Shown: positions 29,707-39,908, counted from the stretch's first letter. The stretch: DNA of 64,000 nucleotides from an uncultured Clostridia bacterium (GCA_934149405.1 CAKPEV010000002.1:62001-126000); one strand, 5' to 3'. Translations and numbers: made by a program. Notes: generated by a model from the letters alone, not told the origin.

Positions 29707-30057
29707 TTGCTAACTTTAAAGAAAAGCCATGAGTTTCAAAGGACTCTAAAAAAAGGAAAGTGGGCTAATGCAAGTTTAATTAATGTATATATAGATAGGA
29801 ACCAACTTAACAAAAATTATGTAGGAATTGCAGTTGGAAAAAAGGTAAGTAAAAGCAGTGTAAAAAGGAACCGTATAAAAAGACTTATAAGAGAAGCCTA
29901 TAGATTAAATGAGCATAACATAGAAAGAGGTTTTAACATCGTAATCATTTGGAAAACTTCTTGTGGAGTTGAACTTGCAAATTTTCGCGACATACAAAGG
30001 GATTTGATATATTCTTTTAAAAAAGCAGGAATTCAAAACACAGATGAAAATGAATAA
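29707..30057 (+). CDS. rnpA: ribonuclease P protein component
   Basis: 116 residues, basic. Contains SHEFQRTLKKGKW, the YVGIAVGKKVSKSSVKRNR segment and the family signature KRNRIKRLIREAYR. Partner of the RNase P RNA in tRNA 5' processing. The start is TTG 29707, behind GAGGTG by 6 bp; a GTG/TTG further upstream would add a tail that the family lacks. It ends 11 bp before yidC. Confidence 0.95.
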   Translation: MLTLKKSHEFQRTLKKGKWANASLINVYIDRNQLNKNYVGIAVGKKVSKSSVKRNRIKRLIREAYRLNEHNIERGFNIVIIWKTSCGVELANFRDIQRDLIYSFKKAGIQNTDENE

Positions 30058-30068
30058 GGAGGATGAGT

Positions 30069-31001
30069 ATGTTTAATGCAGTTGCTAGTTTGATGGGATA
30101 CCTAATGAACTTTATTTATGGGATTACTCAAAATTATGGGTTAGCAATAATTTTGTTTACTATATTAATAAAATTATTATTATTACCACTTACAATCAAA
30201 CAACAAAAATCACTTGCAAAAACTCAAGAGTTACAGCCTCTTGTACAAGAACTTCAAAGAAAATATGGAAACGATCAGCAGAAATTTGCTGAGGAATATC
30301 AAAAATTACTAAAAGAAAAAAACATGAACATGATGTCAGGAATGGGATGTTCGGGTTGTTTAATACAACTTATTCAAATTCCCATAATTTTTGGTATGCT
30401 TTATATGATGGCAAGTCCTTTAACAAACATATTAAAGCTAGACACAGCAGAAATAGAGAAGTATAAGCAAGAAGTACAAGAAATAAAGAAGCAAGAAGCT
30501 ATTGTAGAAATAAATAATAACGCTTCAAACTATACAGAACAAGAATTAAATGAGCTATTGAAGAAAGCTGAAGAAACAGATTATATGTCAGGAAGATATT
30601 ATGAGATAGAAATCCTTGACAGAATGAACATAATAGATATGGACTTCTTAGGAATAAACTTGTGTGATATAACAATTTACAACAAAACAAACTGGGTATT
30701 ATGGATAATTCCTGTTCTTTCATGTTTATGTACATTTATAACAACAAAACTTATGCCAAAGCCAAATCAACCAACTGCAAATAATGCAAAACCAGAAGAT
30801 AAATCAATGATTCCATCTGCAGAGGATATGCCAATGCCAGACATGAGAGTTATGAATGCAATGATGCCAATAATGACAGGATATGTAGCAGCAATTGTAC
30901 CACAAGGTGTTGGTTTGTATTGGGTAACAAGTAATTTAATAGGTGTAATTCAACAAGTAGTGCTAAAAAAGAAATTGCCAAATACTAAAAAAGATGTATA
31001 A
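30069..31001 (+). CDS. yidC: membrane protein insertase YidC/OxaI
   Basis: 310 residues. Starts directly in the first membrane segment (YGLAIILFTILIKLLLLPLT) with no separate signal peptide or lipobox Cys. The cytoplasmic loop KQQKSLAKTQELQPLVQELQ and four more hydrophobic segments follow. A charged insert of about 60 residues (about 130-190) lies between the second and third segments. The C-terminus is basic. Inserts membrane proteins alone or with SecYEG. The start is ATG 30069, 6 bp after AAGGAGG; ATG 30063 would sit on the ribosome site. Confidence 0.93.
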   Translation: MFNAVASLMGYLMNFIYGITQNYGLAIILFTILIKLLLLPLTIKQQKSLAKTQELQPLVQELQRKYGNDQQKFAEEYQKLLKEKNMNMMSGMGCSGCLIQLIQIPIIFGMLYMMASPLTNILKLDTAEIEKYKQEVQEIKKQEAIVEINNNASNYTEQELNELLKKAEETDYMSGRYYEIEILDRMNIIDMDFLGINLCDITIYNKTNWVLWIIPVLSCLCTFITTKLMPKPNQPTANNAKPEDKSMIPSAEDMPMPDMRVMNAMMPIMTGYVAAIVPQGVGLYWVTSNLIGVIQQVVLKKKLPNTKKDV

Positions 31002-31005
31002 TAGT

Positions 31006-31042
31006 ATTGGGCGGGTAGAAATGCCCGCTCAATTTTTTTGCT
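31006..31042 (+). terminator. hairpin between yidC and jag
   Basis: TTGGGCGGG / CCCGCTCAA stem with a T7 run; partial readthrough into jag is likely, since no clear promoter follows. Confidence 0.75.
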
Positions 31043-31091
31043 TTTAAACTATCTAAAATGATAGTTAATTATATATTTAGGAGGTTTTATT

Positions 31092-31769
31092 ATGTCTAAA
31101 GTTGCAGAAGGAATAGGAAAAAATTACGATGAGGCATTGGCAGATGCTTTATCAAAGGTTGGACTTACGAAAGATCAAGTTACAGTTGAATTAATAGAAG
31201 AGCCAAAGAAAAGAATATTTAATATACTAGAACATAAACAAGTAAAGGTAAAAGTTGTTGAAATAGAAGGCAAAGAAGCTAGCAAAAAGGAGTCGAAAAA
31301 AGATTTTGGAGAGTCTGAAATTGAAGAAGTAAGAAAAAGAGTATATGATTATTTAGAGGGCATATTTAAGGCTATGAACCTAGATTTAAAAATATCTGAT
31401 AAATATGACGATGGAACAATTAATTTCGAAATTACAGGCAATAACGCAGGAATTATAATAGGTTATAGAGGAGATACACTAGATGCGTTACAACTTCTAG
31501 CAACTAATGCAGGAAACAAAGGAAGAACAGAATATATAAGAGTTGTTCTTGATGTTGAAAATTATAGAAAGAAGAGAGTAAAAGCACTTGAAGAACTTGC
31601 AAACAGAAAAGCTGGTATAGTAGTTGCAAAAGGCAGAAGTATCACACTAGAACCAATGACACCTTATGAGAGAAGAATAATACATACAACACTTCAAAAT
31701 CATCCAAAAGTAAAAACATCAAGTACAGGAGAAGAGCCATATAGAAAGGTTACTATATCTCTAAAATAA
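31092..31769 (+). CDS. jag: RNA-binding protein Jag/KhpB (Jag-N, KH, R3H)
   Basis: 225 residues. An N-terminal Jag domain (about 1-55, AEGIGKNYDEALADAL), a charged linker, a KH-type domain (about 75-150, with GIIIGYRGDTLDALQLL) and a C-terminal R3H domain (about 160-225, LEPMTPYERRIIHTTLQ). Binds RNA and acts in cell elongation and division control with KhpA in Firmicutes. The start ATG follows AGGAGG. Its usual place after yidC. Confidence 0.95.
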   Translation: MSKVAEGIGKNYDEALADALSKVGLTKDQVTVELIEEPKKRIFNILEHKQVKVKVVEIEGKEASKKESKKDFGESEIEEVRKRVYDYLEGIFKAMNLDLKISDKYDDGTINFEITGNNAGIIIGYRGDTLDALQLLATNAGNKGRTEYIRVVLDVENYRKKRVKALEELANRKAGIVVAKGRSITLEPMTPYERRIIHTTLQNHPKVKTSSTGEEPYRKVTISLK

Positions 31770-31785
31770 TTAAACAAAAATGTAT

Positions 31786-31836
31786 TGAACCCAAATTGTT
31801 AGGCGAAGAAGTTTAACAATTTGGGTTCGTTTTTTA
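31786..31836 (+). terminator. terminator after jag
   Basis: GAACCCAAATTGTTA / TAACAATTTGGGTTC perfect stem followed by GTTTTTT. Confidence 0.92.
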
Positions 31837-32031
31837 TAAGTAAATATAAAAGTGAAATTTGGTAAGTAACAAATATAACAACAAACTATAACATTTTATG
31901 TAAATTTATTGAAAATAGAGTGATTTTATTGTATAATATAGTAGATTTTGTGTCTAAAAGAAGAGTAGATATAGTTGATGAAAAAATAACGAGAAAGCAT
32001 TCTATTCTATAAAAAGAAAGGAGAAGAAAAT

Positions 32032-33384
32032 ATGGAAACAATAGCAGCAATATCAACGCCACCAGGAGTTGGCGGTATTGGTATAATTAGAATAAGTGGT
32101 GATAATGCTTTAAATGTGGTCAAAAGAATATTTAAAGCCAAAAACAAAAGCGAAATAAAACCATTTACGATTAGATTTGGTTATGTGGTAGATGAAAACC
32201 AAAACGCATTAGACCAAGTTTTAGTTTCATATTTTAAATCTCCAAAATCGTATACAGGAGAAGATGTTATAGAAATAAACTGCCATGGTGGAAATGTTTC
32301 TACTAGAGAGATTCTAGAGCTTGTTTTAAAAAATGGAGCTAGACTTGCTGAGCCAGGAGAATTTACAAAAAGAGCATTTCTAAATGGAAAATTAGACTTA
32401 ACACAAGCGGAAGCGGTTATTGAGCTAATAAATAGCAAAAGTGATAAAGAAAGCAAAGCATCGTATAAACAACTAGAGGGACTTTTAGGGGCTAAAATAA
32501 AAGAAATAAAACAAGATATAGTAGATTTGTTGGTTGATATAGAGGCAAATATTGATTATCCAGAGTATGACATAGAAGAAGTGAGAAGAGAGAGAATCTA
32601 TAATGTATTAAGCACAAATGTGTCGAAGCTAGAAACACTTGAAAAGTCATTTGAAAGTGGAAAGATTTTAAGAGACGGCGTGTCTACAGTCATTATAGGA
32701 AAGCCAAATGTAGGTAAATCTTCACTTTTGAACAGATTAGTAAAAGAAGATAGGGCTATAGTTACTGAAATAGCTGGAACAACAAGGGATACGATAGAAG
32801 AATATATAACAATAAGAGGAATACCTTTGAAGCTGGTTGATACAGCTGGAATACATGAAACGGATGATATTGTTGAAAGCATCGGAGTAAATAAAAGTAA
32901 AAAAGCAATTGATGAATCTGAACTTGTTCTTTTAATGCTTGATGCAACAAGAGAATTATCAAAAGAAGATGAAGAGCTTTTGGAAGTTACCAAAAATAAA
33001 AACAGAATTATCTTAATAAATAAAGTTGATGCAGATAAAAAGATAAATAAAGATATGTTCAAAAACGATAAAGTGATTGAAATATCAACAAAAACATTAG
33101 TTGGAATAGAAGATCTAGAAGAAACAATAGAAGAAATGTTTAATATATCAGAATTAAACATAGAAAACGAAATAGTAATAACAAATGTAAGGCATAAAAA
33201 CTTGATACATAAAGCGGCAGAAGAGATAAAAAATGCAATTGTATCAATAGAAAATGGACTACCAATAGATATGTTATCAATAGATTTACAAGAAGCACTT
33301 CAAAATTTAGGAGAGATAACAGGTGAGTCAATATCAGAAGAAGTTGTAAAAGGAATCTTTGCAAAATTCTGCGTGGGGAAATAA
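32032..33384 (+). CDS. mnmE: tRNA modification GTPase MnmE
   Basis: 450 residues. N-terminal folate-binding domain (IAAISTPPGVGGIGIIRISG), helical domain, G domain with GKPNVGKSSLLNRL near 223, DTAGI and NKVD, and a C-terminal FCVGK (family CIGK, bearing the functional Cys). With MnmG it installs the cmnm5 group on U34 of certain tRNAs. The start ATG follows AAAGGAG. 67 bp before mnmG, with a parS-like site in the gap. Confidence 0.97.
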   Translation: METIAAISTPPGVGGIGIIRISGDNALNVVKRIFKAKNKSEIKPFTIRFGYVVDENQNALDQVLVSYFKSPKSYTGEDVIEINCHGGNVSTREILELVLKNGARLAEPGEFTKRAFLNGKLDLTQAEAVIELINSKSDKESKASYKQLEGLLGAKIKEIKQDIVDLLVDIEANIDYPEYDIEEVRRERIYNVLSTNVSKLETLEKSFESGKILRDGVSTVIIGKPNVGKSSLLNRLVKEDRAIVTEIAGTTRDTIEEYITIRGIPLKLVDTAGIHETDDIVESIGVNKSKKAIDESELVLLMLDATRELSKEDEELLEVTKNKNRIILINKVDADKKINKDMFKNDKVIEISTKTLVGIEDLEETIEEMFNISELNIENEIVITNVRHKNLIHKAAEEIKNAIVSIENGLPIDMLSIDLQEALQNLGEITGESISEEVVKGIFAKFCVGK

Positions 33385-33418
33385 GCTTAAATGGCTATAT
33401 ATAGCAAAAAAACAAGCT

Positions 33419-33434
33419 TGTTTCACGTGAAACT
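33419..33434. other. parS-like site upstream of mnmG
   Basis: TGTTTCACGTGAAACT matches the parS consensus TGTTNCACGTGAAACA at 15 of 16 positions. In the mnmE-mnmG gap, 4.2 kb from parA. Confidence 0.85.
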
Positions 33435-33451
33435 AATTAGGGGGAAATATA

Positions 33452-35341
33452 ATGGAACATGAATATAATGCAGGAGAATATGATGTAATCGTAATAGGTG
33501 CTGGTCATGCAGGTTGTGAAGCAGCACTTGCATCAGCAAGACTTGGGGTTAAGACTTGTGTATTTACAATAAATATGGATAGTATAGCAAATATGCCATG
33601 TAATCCAAACATAGGAGGAACATCTAAAGGACATTTAGTAAGAGAAATAGATGCCTTAGGTGGAGAAATGGGCAAGAATATAGACAAAACATTTATACAA
33701 TCAAGAATGCTTAATAAGGCTAAAGGACCGGCTGTATATTCACTAAGAGCACAAGCAGACAGAAAAAAATATCATATAGAGATGAAACACACACTGGAAA
33801 AACAAGAAAATCTAGATGTAAAGCAAGGCGAGATAGTTGAATACATAGTAGAAAATAACGAAATAAAAGGCGTAAAAACAAGAACAGGAGCAATATATAA
33901 AGCGAAAGCTGTGGTCCTTTGTTCGGGCACATATCTAAGAGGAAGAATATATATTGGAGAAGTAAACTACGAAAGCGGTCCGGATGGAATATTTCCAGCT
34001 AGATTTTTGACAGAAAGCCTTAATAAAATAGGAATAGAAACGAGAAGATTCAAGACAGGAACTCCTGCAAGAGTAAATAGAAGAAGTATTGATTTTTCTA
34101 AGATGGAAGTTCAACCTGGCGATGATGAAATAGTACCATTTTCGTTTGAAGATAAAGATTTGGATAGACCACAAGTACCTTGTTATTTGACATATACAAA
34201 CGAGAAAACACATGAAATAATTAGAGCAAACTTAAATCGTTCACCACTATATGCTGGTATGATAAAAGGTACAGGCCCAAGATATTGCCCATCTATAGAA
34301 GATAAAGTTGTTAGATTTGCAGACAAAGAAAGACATCAAGTATTTGTAGAGCCAATGGGTGAAAATACTGAAGAAATGTACATTCAAGGAATGTCAAGTA
34401 GCCTTCCAGAAGAAGTACAAATAGCAATGTATAGAACTATTCCAGGCTTAGAGCATGCTGAGTTTACAAGATGTGCGTATGCAATAGAATACGATTGCAT
34501 AGATTCAACAGATTTGAAACAAAACTTAGAGTCAAAGAAAATAAAAGGAATGTTTTTTGCAGGTCAAGTAAATGGCTCATCAGGCTATGAAGAAGCTGCA
34601 GCGCAAGGAATAATGGCTGGAATAAACGCAGCGCAATTTGTAAAAGGCAAAGAACCACTTATATTAGACAGATCAGATGCATATATTGGAGTTTTGATAG
34701 ATGATTTAGTAACAAAAGGAACAAACGAACCGTACAGAATGATGACATCAAGAGCCGAATATAGGCTAATGTTGAGACAGGACAATGCAGACTATAGACT
34801 AACTGCAAAAGGGCATGAAATAGGCTTGATTTCAGATGAAAGATACGAAAAATTCTTAAAAAAATATGAGAATATAGAAAAAGAAATAGAAAGAGTAAAA
34901 AAGACAAATATTAAGCCAACAGACAAGTTAAATGAAATACTAAGAGAGCATGGAACATCAGAAGTAACAACAGGTGTAAAGCTAGCAGAACTAGTAAAAA
35001 GAACAGAATTAGACTATGAAATATTGGCACCAATAGATGAAGAAAGACCAGAATTAACAAAAGAAGAAAGAGAAGAAGTAAATATACAAATCAAATATGA
35101 AGGCTATATAAAGCTACAGCTAGAGCAGATTGAAGCATTTAAAAAGCTAGAACAAAAGAAAATTCCTGAAAATATAGATTATGAAGATGTTAAGGGAATA
35201 AGAATAGAAGCAAGACAAAAGCTAGAAAAATTCAAACCTACATCAATAGGTCAAGCGTCTAGAATATCAGGCATTTCACCTGCAGACATAAGCGTATTAC
35301 TAATATATATGCAAACATTAAAAGGTGAAAAAGCAGAATAA
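33452..35341 (+). CDS. mnmG: tRNA uridine-5-carboxymethylaminomethyl modification enzyme MnmG
   Basis: 629 residues, FAD protein. Dinucleotide motif [17 protein letters not shown] near residue 17, the signature [28 protein letters not shown], and a second signature [15 protein letters not shown]. The C-terminal helical domain (about 480-629) binds MnmE. Works with MnmE at U34. The start ATG follows GGGGGAAA. Normal length and no anomalies. Confidence 0.98.
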   Translation: MEHEYNAGEYDVIVIGAGHAGCEAALASARLGVKTCVFTINMDSIANMPCNPNIGGTSKGHLVREIDALGGEMGKNIDKTFIQSRMLNKAKGPAVYSLRAQADRKKYHIEMKHTLEKQENLDVKQGEIVEYIVENNEIKGVKTRTGAIYKAKAVVLCSGTYLRGRIYIGEVNYESGPDGIFPARFLTESLNKIGIETRRFKTGTPARVNRRSIDFSKMEVQPGDDEIVPFSFEDKDLDRPQVPCYLTYTNEKTHEIIRANLNRSPLYAGMIKGTGPRYCPSIEDKVVRFADKERHQVFVEPMGENTEEMYIQGMSSSLPEEVQIAMYRTIPGLEHAEFTRCAYAIEYDCIDSTDLKQNLESKKIKGMFFAGQVNGSSGYEEAAAQGIMAGINAAQFVKGKEPLILDRSDAYIGVLIDDLVTKGTNEPYRMMTSRAEYRLMLRQDNADYRLTAKGHEIGLISDERYEKFLKKYENIEKEIERVKKTNIKPTDKLNEILREHGTSEVTTGVKLAELVKRTELDYEILAPIDEERPELTKEEREEVNIQIKYEGYIKLQLEQIEAFKKLEQKKIPENIDYEDVKGIRIEARQKLEKFKPTSIGQASRISGISPADISVLLIYMQTLKGEKAE

Positions 35342-35828
35342 AACTAGCTTTTAAGACTTGATTTTAAAGCATTGATATCCAGAAATAAAATTATTTTATG
35401 AAGAATTTTGTCGCACTTAGCTGTCTATGAGAGTTTAATCGAAGATGGAATAATTCATTTTTGATTAAACATATCTTATATTTAAATAAATATGTTGTTT
35501 TGGTAGAGTAAACTGATTTATGAAAAAATATGAAACAGCTGTAAAAATGTAGCTTAAGTTTAAGTGTGCTAAGTAAAAAAGTAAGCACACTCGTTATTTT
35601 GTTGGTGATATTTTAACGAATATTTTTAAATAACATAATTTTAAATTTAACATGTTTTGAAAAATTTTACGACAGAAGAATCGAATAAAATAATGTAAAA
35701 GCAAAGCTTCAAAATAGCCTATAACTCATTTTAAAATCATATTTGTTAAATTATGCGTTAAAGAACAAAAATCAAAAAATAGCAAAAATAAACACAAAAT
35801 AATTAAAAGTAAACTAAAAGGAGAAATT
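35342..35828. other. 487-bp gap between mnmG and rsmG, no gene seen
   Basis: AT-rich, with frequent stops in all frames. The only structure I see is AGTGTGCT / AGCACACT (35563-35591), a hairpin without a clean T run. It may hold the rsmG promoter or an unrecognised small RNA. Confidence 0.4.
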
Positions 35829-36533
35829 ATGGAAACTTTATTAAAAGAACTTTCTGATAAAATAGAAGTAAATTTAACCGAAGAACAAATTTCAAAATTT
35901 ATCACATACAAAGAACTATTAAAAGATTGGAATCAAAAAATAAACTTAACAGCAATAACAGAAGATAGTGAAATTGTATTAAAACATTTTGTAGATTCGT
36001 TAACAGTATTAAAATATATTTCTCAAAATGCTGATATGATAGATGTTGGAACAGGTGCAGGATTTCCAGGAATACCAACAAAAATCGCAAGAGAAGATGT
36101 ATCTGTAACACTACTTGATTCTTTAAATAAAAGAATAAACTTTTTAAACGATGTAATAGAAAAAACTAATTTAGAAAATATAAAAACAGTTCATGGTAGA
36201 GCAGAGGACTTTGGCCAAAATAAAGAATATAGAGAAAGGTACGATATAGCTGTGGCAAGGGCTGTAGCTAATCTTTCAACACTAACAGAATTGTGTTTGC
36301 CATTTGTTAAAGTAGGTGGAAGCTTTATAGCAATGAAGGGAAACAGCACAGAAGAATTTGAAGAAGCTAAAAAAGCAATAGAAACACTAGGCGGAAAAAT
36401 AGAAAAAATTGATAGATTTAATTTGCCTGGAACAGATATAGAAAGAAATATAGTAGTAATAAAAAAGATAAATAAAACATCTAATCAGTATCCGAGAAAA
36501 GCTGGAACACCAGCAAACAAGCCAATAAAATAA
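35829..36533 (+). CDS. rsmG: 16S rRNA (guanine527-N7)-methyltransferase RsmG
   Basis: 234 residues. SAM-binding loop in DVGTGAGFPGIP, then LLDSLNKRINFL, HGRAED and ARAVANLSTLTELCLPFVK, all typical of RsmG (GidB). Methylates G527 of 16S rRNA. The start ATG follows AAAGGAG. The basic C-terminal tail after KKINK is slightly longer than usual. Ends just before a hairpin that also contains a parS-like site. Confidence 0.96.
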   Translation: METLLKELSDKIEVNLTEEQISKFITYKELLKDWNQKINLTAITEDSEIVLKHFVDSLTVLKYISQNADMIDVGTGAGFPGIPTKIAREDVSVTLLDSLNKRINFLNDVIEKTNLENIKTVHGRAEDFGQNKEYRERYDIAVARAVANLSTLTELCLPFVKVGGSFIAMKGNSTEEFEEAKKAIETLGGKIEKIDRFNLPGTDIERNIVVIKKINKTSNQYPRKAGTPANKPIK

Positions 36534-36540
36534 TAGAAAA

Positions 36541-36575
36541 CAAAAGGAATGTTTCATGTGAAACATTCCTTTTGC
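36541..36575. terminator. rsmG/J-gene terminator with embedded parS-like site
   Basis: CAAAAGGAATGTTTCA / TGAAACATTCCTTTTG perfect stem between convergent genes. Its centre TGTTTCATGTGAAACA (36550-36565) matches parS at 15 of 16 positions. Confidence 0.85.
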
Positions 36576-36608
36576 TTAATCTTGAATAATAAAAATGTGT
36601 AGATGTAC

Positions 36609-37292
36609 TCAAAGCCGAGAGGAGGAATAGTCAGCATCATCGCTGTTCCATAATGTCAGAGTAAGCGTTGTTAAAAATTTATATGGTAATGCCATATCTT
36701 TTTTAAAAGTATTTTTACTAGAAATAGTTTTTACTCGCTTAATATTATGCAAAAAAACATACTTTTTTTCTTCAATGAATAAAGTAATTTTAAAAAAGTG
36801 GTATTTGTCAAATCTCTCAGGCAAATAAATTGATACAGAGAAAAACAAATAATCTTTTGCATATTTTAGAAAATCAGCATATGCTCTAGAAAGAGAGAGT
36901 GTATGTTCAACGCGAAGCCTTCTATTAAATATAGGTGCAATGGAAATGGTTGCCTTTGAAATGATATTTTTGAAAACATTAGGATCATCCGATTCTTTAA
37001 TAATATCATAAAGTTCATAAAGCTCGCTAAGAGTGATAAATTCATACGAATTTGTTGTTTTTTGGGTATTGCTTGAAGATGATTTGGTGTTATTTTGGTT
37101 ACTGTTTGAATTCTTATTGTCTTGTTGCAATACGTCATTGCAGGCGTTAATAAAAGCAAATAAGTTATTAGTTCCTCCAGTGTCTGGGTGCGAAATCATC
37201 GCTAATTTTTTATATGCTTCTTTTAGTTCCTGCGTAGTATAGTCTTCTTTTAAGTTAAAAACGTAAAGTGCCAATTTCCGTGGAATTTCCAT
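36609..37292 (-). CDS. J-domain (DnaJ-like) protein containing two in-frame CGG codons
   Basis: 227 residues. The N-terminal J domain (about 8-60) has LKEAYKKLAMISHPDTGG with the HPD motif that stimulates Hsp70. A Ser/Asn-rich linker (about 65-88) follows, then an unassigned C-terminal domain (about 90-220). No Gly/Phe or zinc-finger regions, so not a full DnaJ. The start ATG follows GAAAGGA at 8 bp. Codon 5 (37278-37280, after CCA) and codon 226 (36615-36617, after TCT) are CGG. At codon 5 the J domain follows in the same frame, and a +1 shift there would give a 13-residue dead end. It is the only gene here where in-frame CGG is not tied to a frame change. Possibly recent transfer, or output limited by the CGG. 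Confidence 0.75.
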   Translation of the reverse strand: MEIPRKLALYVFNLKEDYTTQELKEAYKKLAMISHPDTGGTNNLFAFINACNDVLQQDNKNSNSNQNNTKSSSSNTQKTTNSYEFITLSELYELYDIIKESDDPNVFKNIISKATISIAPIFNRRLRVEHTLSLSRAYADFLKYAKDYLFFSVSIYLPERFDKYHFFKITLFIEEKKYVFLHNIKRVKTISSKNTFKKDMALPYKFLTTLTLTLWNSDDADYSSSRL

Positions 37293-37483
37293 AGTTAAGT
37301 TCCTTTCATAATGTTATTATTTTGCATAATTATATAATGATATAAGCTAAATTTCAATAAATATCGCAAAAATAAAGCTTTGTAGGTGCAAAATGCTCTT
37401 AAAGAAAAAACAAAAAAATCATAAATTTACTATACAAAATAAAATTAAACATATATAATATTTTTGTGAGTATAAAACTAGTA

Positions 37484-37499
37484 TGTTTCACGTGAAACT
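37484..37499. other. parS-like site upstream of parA
   Basis: TGTTTCACGTGAAACT, 15 of 16 to consensus, in the 354-bp gap 37293-37646. The gap also holds a GGCAAAGC / GCTTTGCC hairpin (37518-37546) and no gene. Confidence 0.85.
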
Positions 37500-37646
37500 T
37501 ACTAAGCATAAAAAGACGGCAAAGCTCCAATTTCGAACGCTTTGCCCGTAATAAAATACATTTACAAAAGCTAAATTCCTTATATATTATAGCCAATATA
37601 TATATGTAGAAACTGCTTTTAAATTTAATTTAAAACGGAGGTTAAA

Positions 37647-38426
37647 ATGGGAAAAATTATATCAATAGCAAATCAAAAAGGTGGAGTAGGAAAAACAACA
37701 ACATCAGTAAACTTAAGTTCATGTCTTGCTTTAGCTGGTAAAAAGGTGTTACTAATAGATGCGGACCCGCAAGGTAATGCAACAAGCGGAGTTGGTGGAA
37801 ATAAAAATATAGAAAAATCAACTTATGATGTAATAATAAATGGAGAAGATATTAAAAATGTAATACAAAAGTGTAGCGTAGAAAACTTGGATGTATGTGC
37901 ATCAAACATTAACTTAGCTGGTGCAGAGGTTCAATTAGTTTCTCAATTGTCAAGAGAACACAAGTTAAAAGAAGCATTAGACAAAGTAAAAGATGAGTAT
38001 GACTACATAATAATAGACTGTCCACCATCACTTGGACTAGTTACATTAAATGCGCTTACAGCTTCAAATACAGTATTGGTTCCAATACAATGTGAATATT
38101 ATGCATTAGAGGGCTTAGGACAACTTATGAGCACAATAGATTTAGTTCAAAGACATTTGAACAAAGACTTGGATGTAGAGGGTGTCGTACTAACAATGTA
38201 TGATGCAAGAACAAATCTATCAATGCAAGTTATAGAGGAAGTAAAGAAATATTTCAGAGACAAGGTATATCAAAGCGTAATTCCAAGAAATGTAAAATTA
38301 AGTGAAGCACCAAGCTTTGGACTTCCAATCGCACTTTATGATAAGAATTCAAAAGGAGCAAAAGCATATTCAGATTTAGCAGATGAAGTAATAGCAAATA
38401 ACGAAAAAATAAAGAGTAAAAAATAA
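37647..38426 (+). CDS. parA: chromosome partitioning ATPase ParA (Soj)
   Basis: 259 residues. Deviant Walker A KGGVGKTTTSVNL near residue 11, LLIDADPQGNAT (A'), and DYIIIDCPPSLGLVT (Walker B). Binds DNA non-specifically as an ATP dimer and is stimulated by ParB. The start ATG follows GGAGG. 19 bp before parB, forming an operon. Confidence 0.96.
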   Translation: MGKIISIANQKGGVGKTTTSVNLSSCLALAGKKVLLIDADPQGNATSGVGGNKNIEKSTYDVIINGEDIKNVIQKCSVENLDVCASNINLAGAEVQLVSQLSREHKLKEALDKVKDEYDYIIIDCPPSLGLVTLNALTASNTVLVPIQCEYYALEGLGQLMSTIDLVQRHLNKDLDVEGVVLTMYDARTNLSMQVIEEVKKYFRDKVYQSVIPRNVKLSEAPSFGLPIALYDKNSKGAKAYSDLADEVIANNEKIKSKK

Positions 38427-38445
38427 TAAATAGGAGGTCGATTAT

Positions 38446-39333
38446 ATGGCATTAGGTAAGGGTGGTTTAGGAAAAGGATTAGATGCACTTTTTCCATCAA
38501 ATGTTGATATAAATACACTTGGTGGCGATGTTTCACATGAAACATCAGAAAAAATAATAGAGATGAAAATAAATGATATAGAACCAAATGTAAATCAGCC
38601 AAGAAAGAATTTTGATGATGAAAAAATAGATGATTTAGCTGCTTCAATTGCAGAACATGGCGTGTTACAACCAATAATAGTTGCGAAAAAAGATGATTAT
38701 TATCAAATAATAGCAGGAGAGAGAAGATGGAGAGCTTCTAAGAAAGCTGGATTAAAAACAATCCCTGCAATTGTTAGAGATTATGATGAAAAGAAAATAA
38801 GAGAGGTTGCTTTAATCGAAAATATACAAAGACAAGATTTAAACGCGATAGAGACAGCAAAAGCAATAAAGGAGCTAATGGAAGAACATGCACTTACACA
38901 AGAAGAGCTTGCTAAAACATTAGGTAAGAGTAGAAGTGCAATAGCAAATACACTTAGAATATTAAATTTGGATGAAAGAGTTCAAGAAATGGTACAGGAG
39001 GGCAAACTAACAGAAGGACATGCCAGAACTTTAGCATCAATTGAAAGTCCGCAAAAACAATATAAATTGGCTATGGATATAATCAATTTAGATCTAAGTG
39101 TAAGAGATGCAGAAGAACTAACAAAAGAAGAAAAAGCAGCAACAAAGAAAAAGAGTCCAAAGAAAGAAACATCAAAATTAGAGATAATATATAAAGATAT
39201 TGAAAATAGACTAAAAAAAGCATTAGAAACAAAAGTGTCTTTTAGACCTATGACAAAAAGTAGAGGAAAAATAATAATAGAGTATTATACAAGCGAAGAG
39301 TTAGAGAGAATACTAGAAATATTAGAAAAATAG
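38446..39333 (+). CDS. parB: chromosome partitioning protein ParB (Spo0J)
   Basis: 295 residues. The N-terminal CTPase/ParB-box region has GERRWRASKKAGLKTIPAIVRD and ALIENIQRQDLNAIE. The central HTH (about 150-175, TQEELAKTLGKSRSAIANTLR) reads parS. The C-terminus (about 245-295) is the dimer domain (KLEIIYKDIENRLKKAL). The start ATG follows AGGAGG. The gene itself contains a parS-like site at 38529-38544, as spo0J does in Bacillus subtilis. Confidence 0.97.
   Translation: MALGKGGLGKGLDALFPSNVDINTLGGDVSHETSEKIIEMKINDIEPNVNQPRKNFDDEKIDDLAASIAEHGVLQPIIVAKKDDYYQIIAGERRWRASKKAGLKTIPAIVRDYDEKKIREVALIENIQRQDLNAIETAKAIKELMEEHALTQEELAKTLGKSRSAIANTLRILNLDERVQEMVQEGKLTEGHARTLASIESPQKQYKLAMDIINLDLSVRDAEELTKEEKAATKKKSPKKETSKLEIIYKDIENRLKKALETKVSFRPMTKSRGKIIIEYYTSEELERILEILEK
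38529..38544. other. parS-like site inside parB
   Basis: TGTTTCACATGAAACA, one mismatch to consensus, in the 5' part of parB. Confidence 0.8.
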
Positions 39334-39378
39334 TATGAGAAGGTGTGATACGAAAAGGTTTAGAGACAGGAGGTAAAA

Positions 39379-39903
39379 GTGGATATACTAATAGATTTTG
39401 CCAAAACAGAAGCCTTTGGAATAATTGCAATAACACTACTATTTATAAATTTTGTTATTTTAACATATATTGCAATTGTTTCATATAATACAAACAAATC
39501 ATATAACAAATTTATGCGAAAACTTGGAAACGGTGTTAATCTAGATACAATGATACGAGGATACATAAGAGAAGTTGAGGAAGTAAAAGAAGAGGAAGAC
39601 AGAATAAATAAAAGGTGTAATGAAATAGAAAAAAACATGGAAAAGTGTTTGCAAAAAGTTGGCATTGTTAGATATAATGCATTTAATAACACAGGAAGCG
39701 ACTTGTGTTTTGCGTTAGCATTATTAGACTTTGAAGATAATGGTGTAATAATAAATGGAATATATTCAAGAGATAACACAACCACAACATATGCAAAGCC
39801 AATAGAAAGGGGAGTTTCAAAATATACACTAACAAAAGAAGAGCAAGATGCACTAGATATAGCAAAACATAGTGGATATAAATATTATATGAGAGTAGGC
39901 TAA
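39379..39903 (+). CDS. DUF4446 family membrane-anchored protein
   Basis: 174 residues. One N-terminal membrane helix (about 13-35), a coiled-coil stretch (about 65-95, VEEVKEEEDRINKRCNEIEK), then a conserved domain with KVGIVRYNAFNNTGSDLCFALALLD and NGVIINGIYSR. This is DUF4446, often found directly after parB in Clostridia; function unknown. The start is GTG 39379, 5 bp after AGGAGG. Likely in the parAB operon (45-bp gap). Confidence 0.85.
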   Translation: MDILIDFAKTEAFGIIAITLLFINFVILTYIAIVSYNTNKSYNKFMRKLGNGVNLDTMIRGYIREVEEVKEEEDRINKRCNEIEKNMEKCLQKVGIVRYNAFNNTGSDLCFALALLDFEDNGVIINGIYSRDNTTTTYAKPIERGVSKYTLTKEEQDALDIAKHSGYKYYMRVG

Positions 39904-39908
39904 AACGT

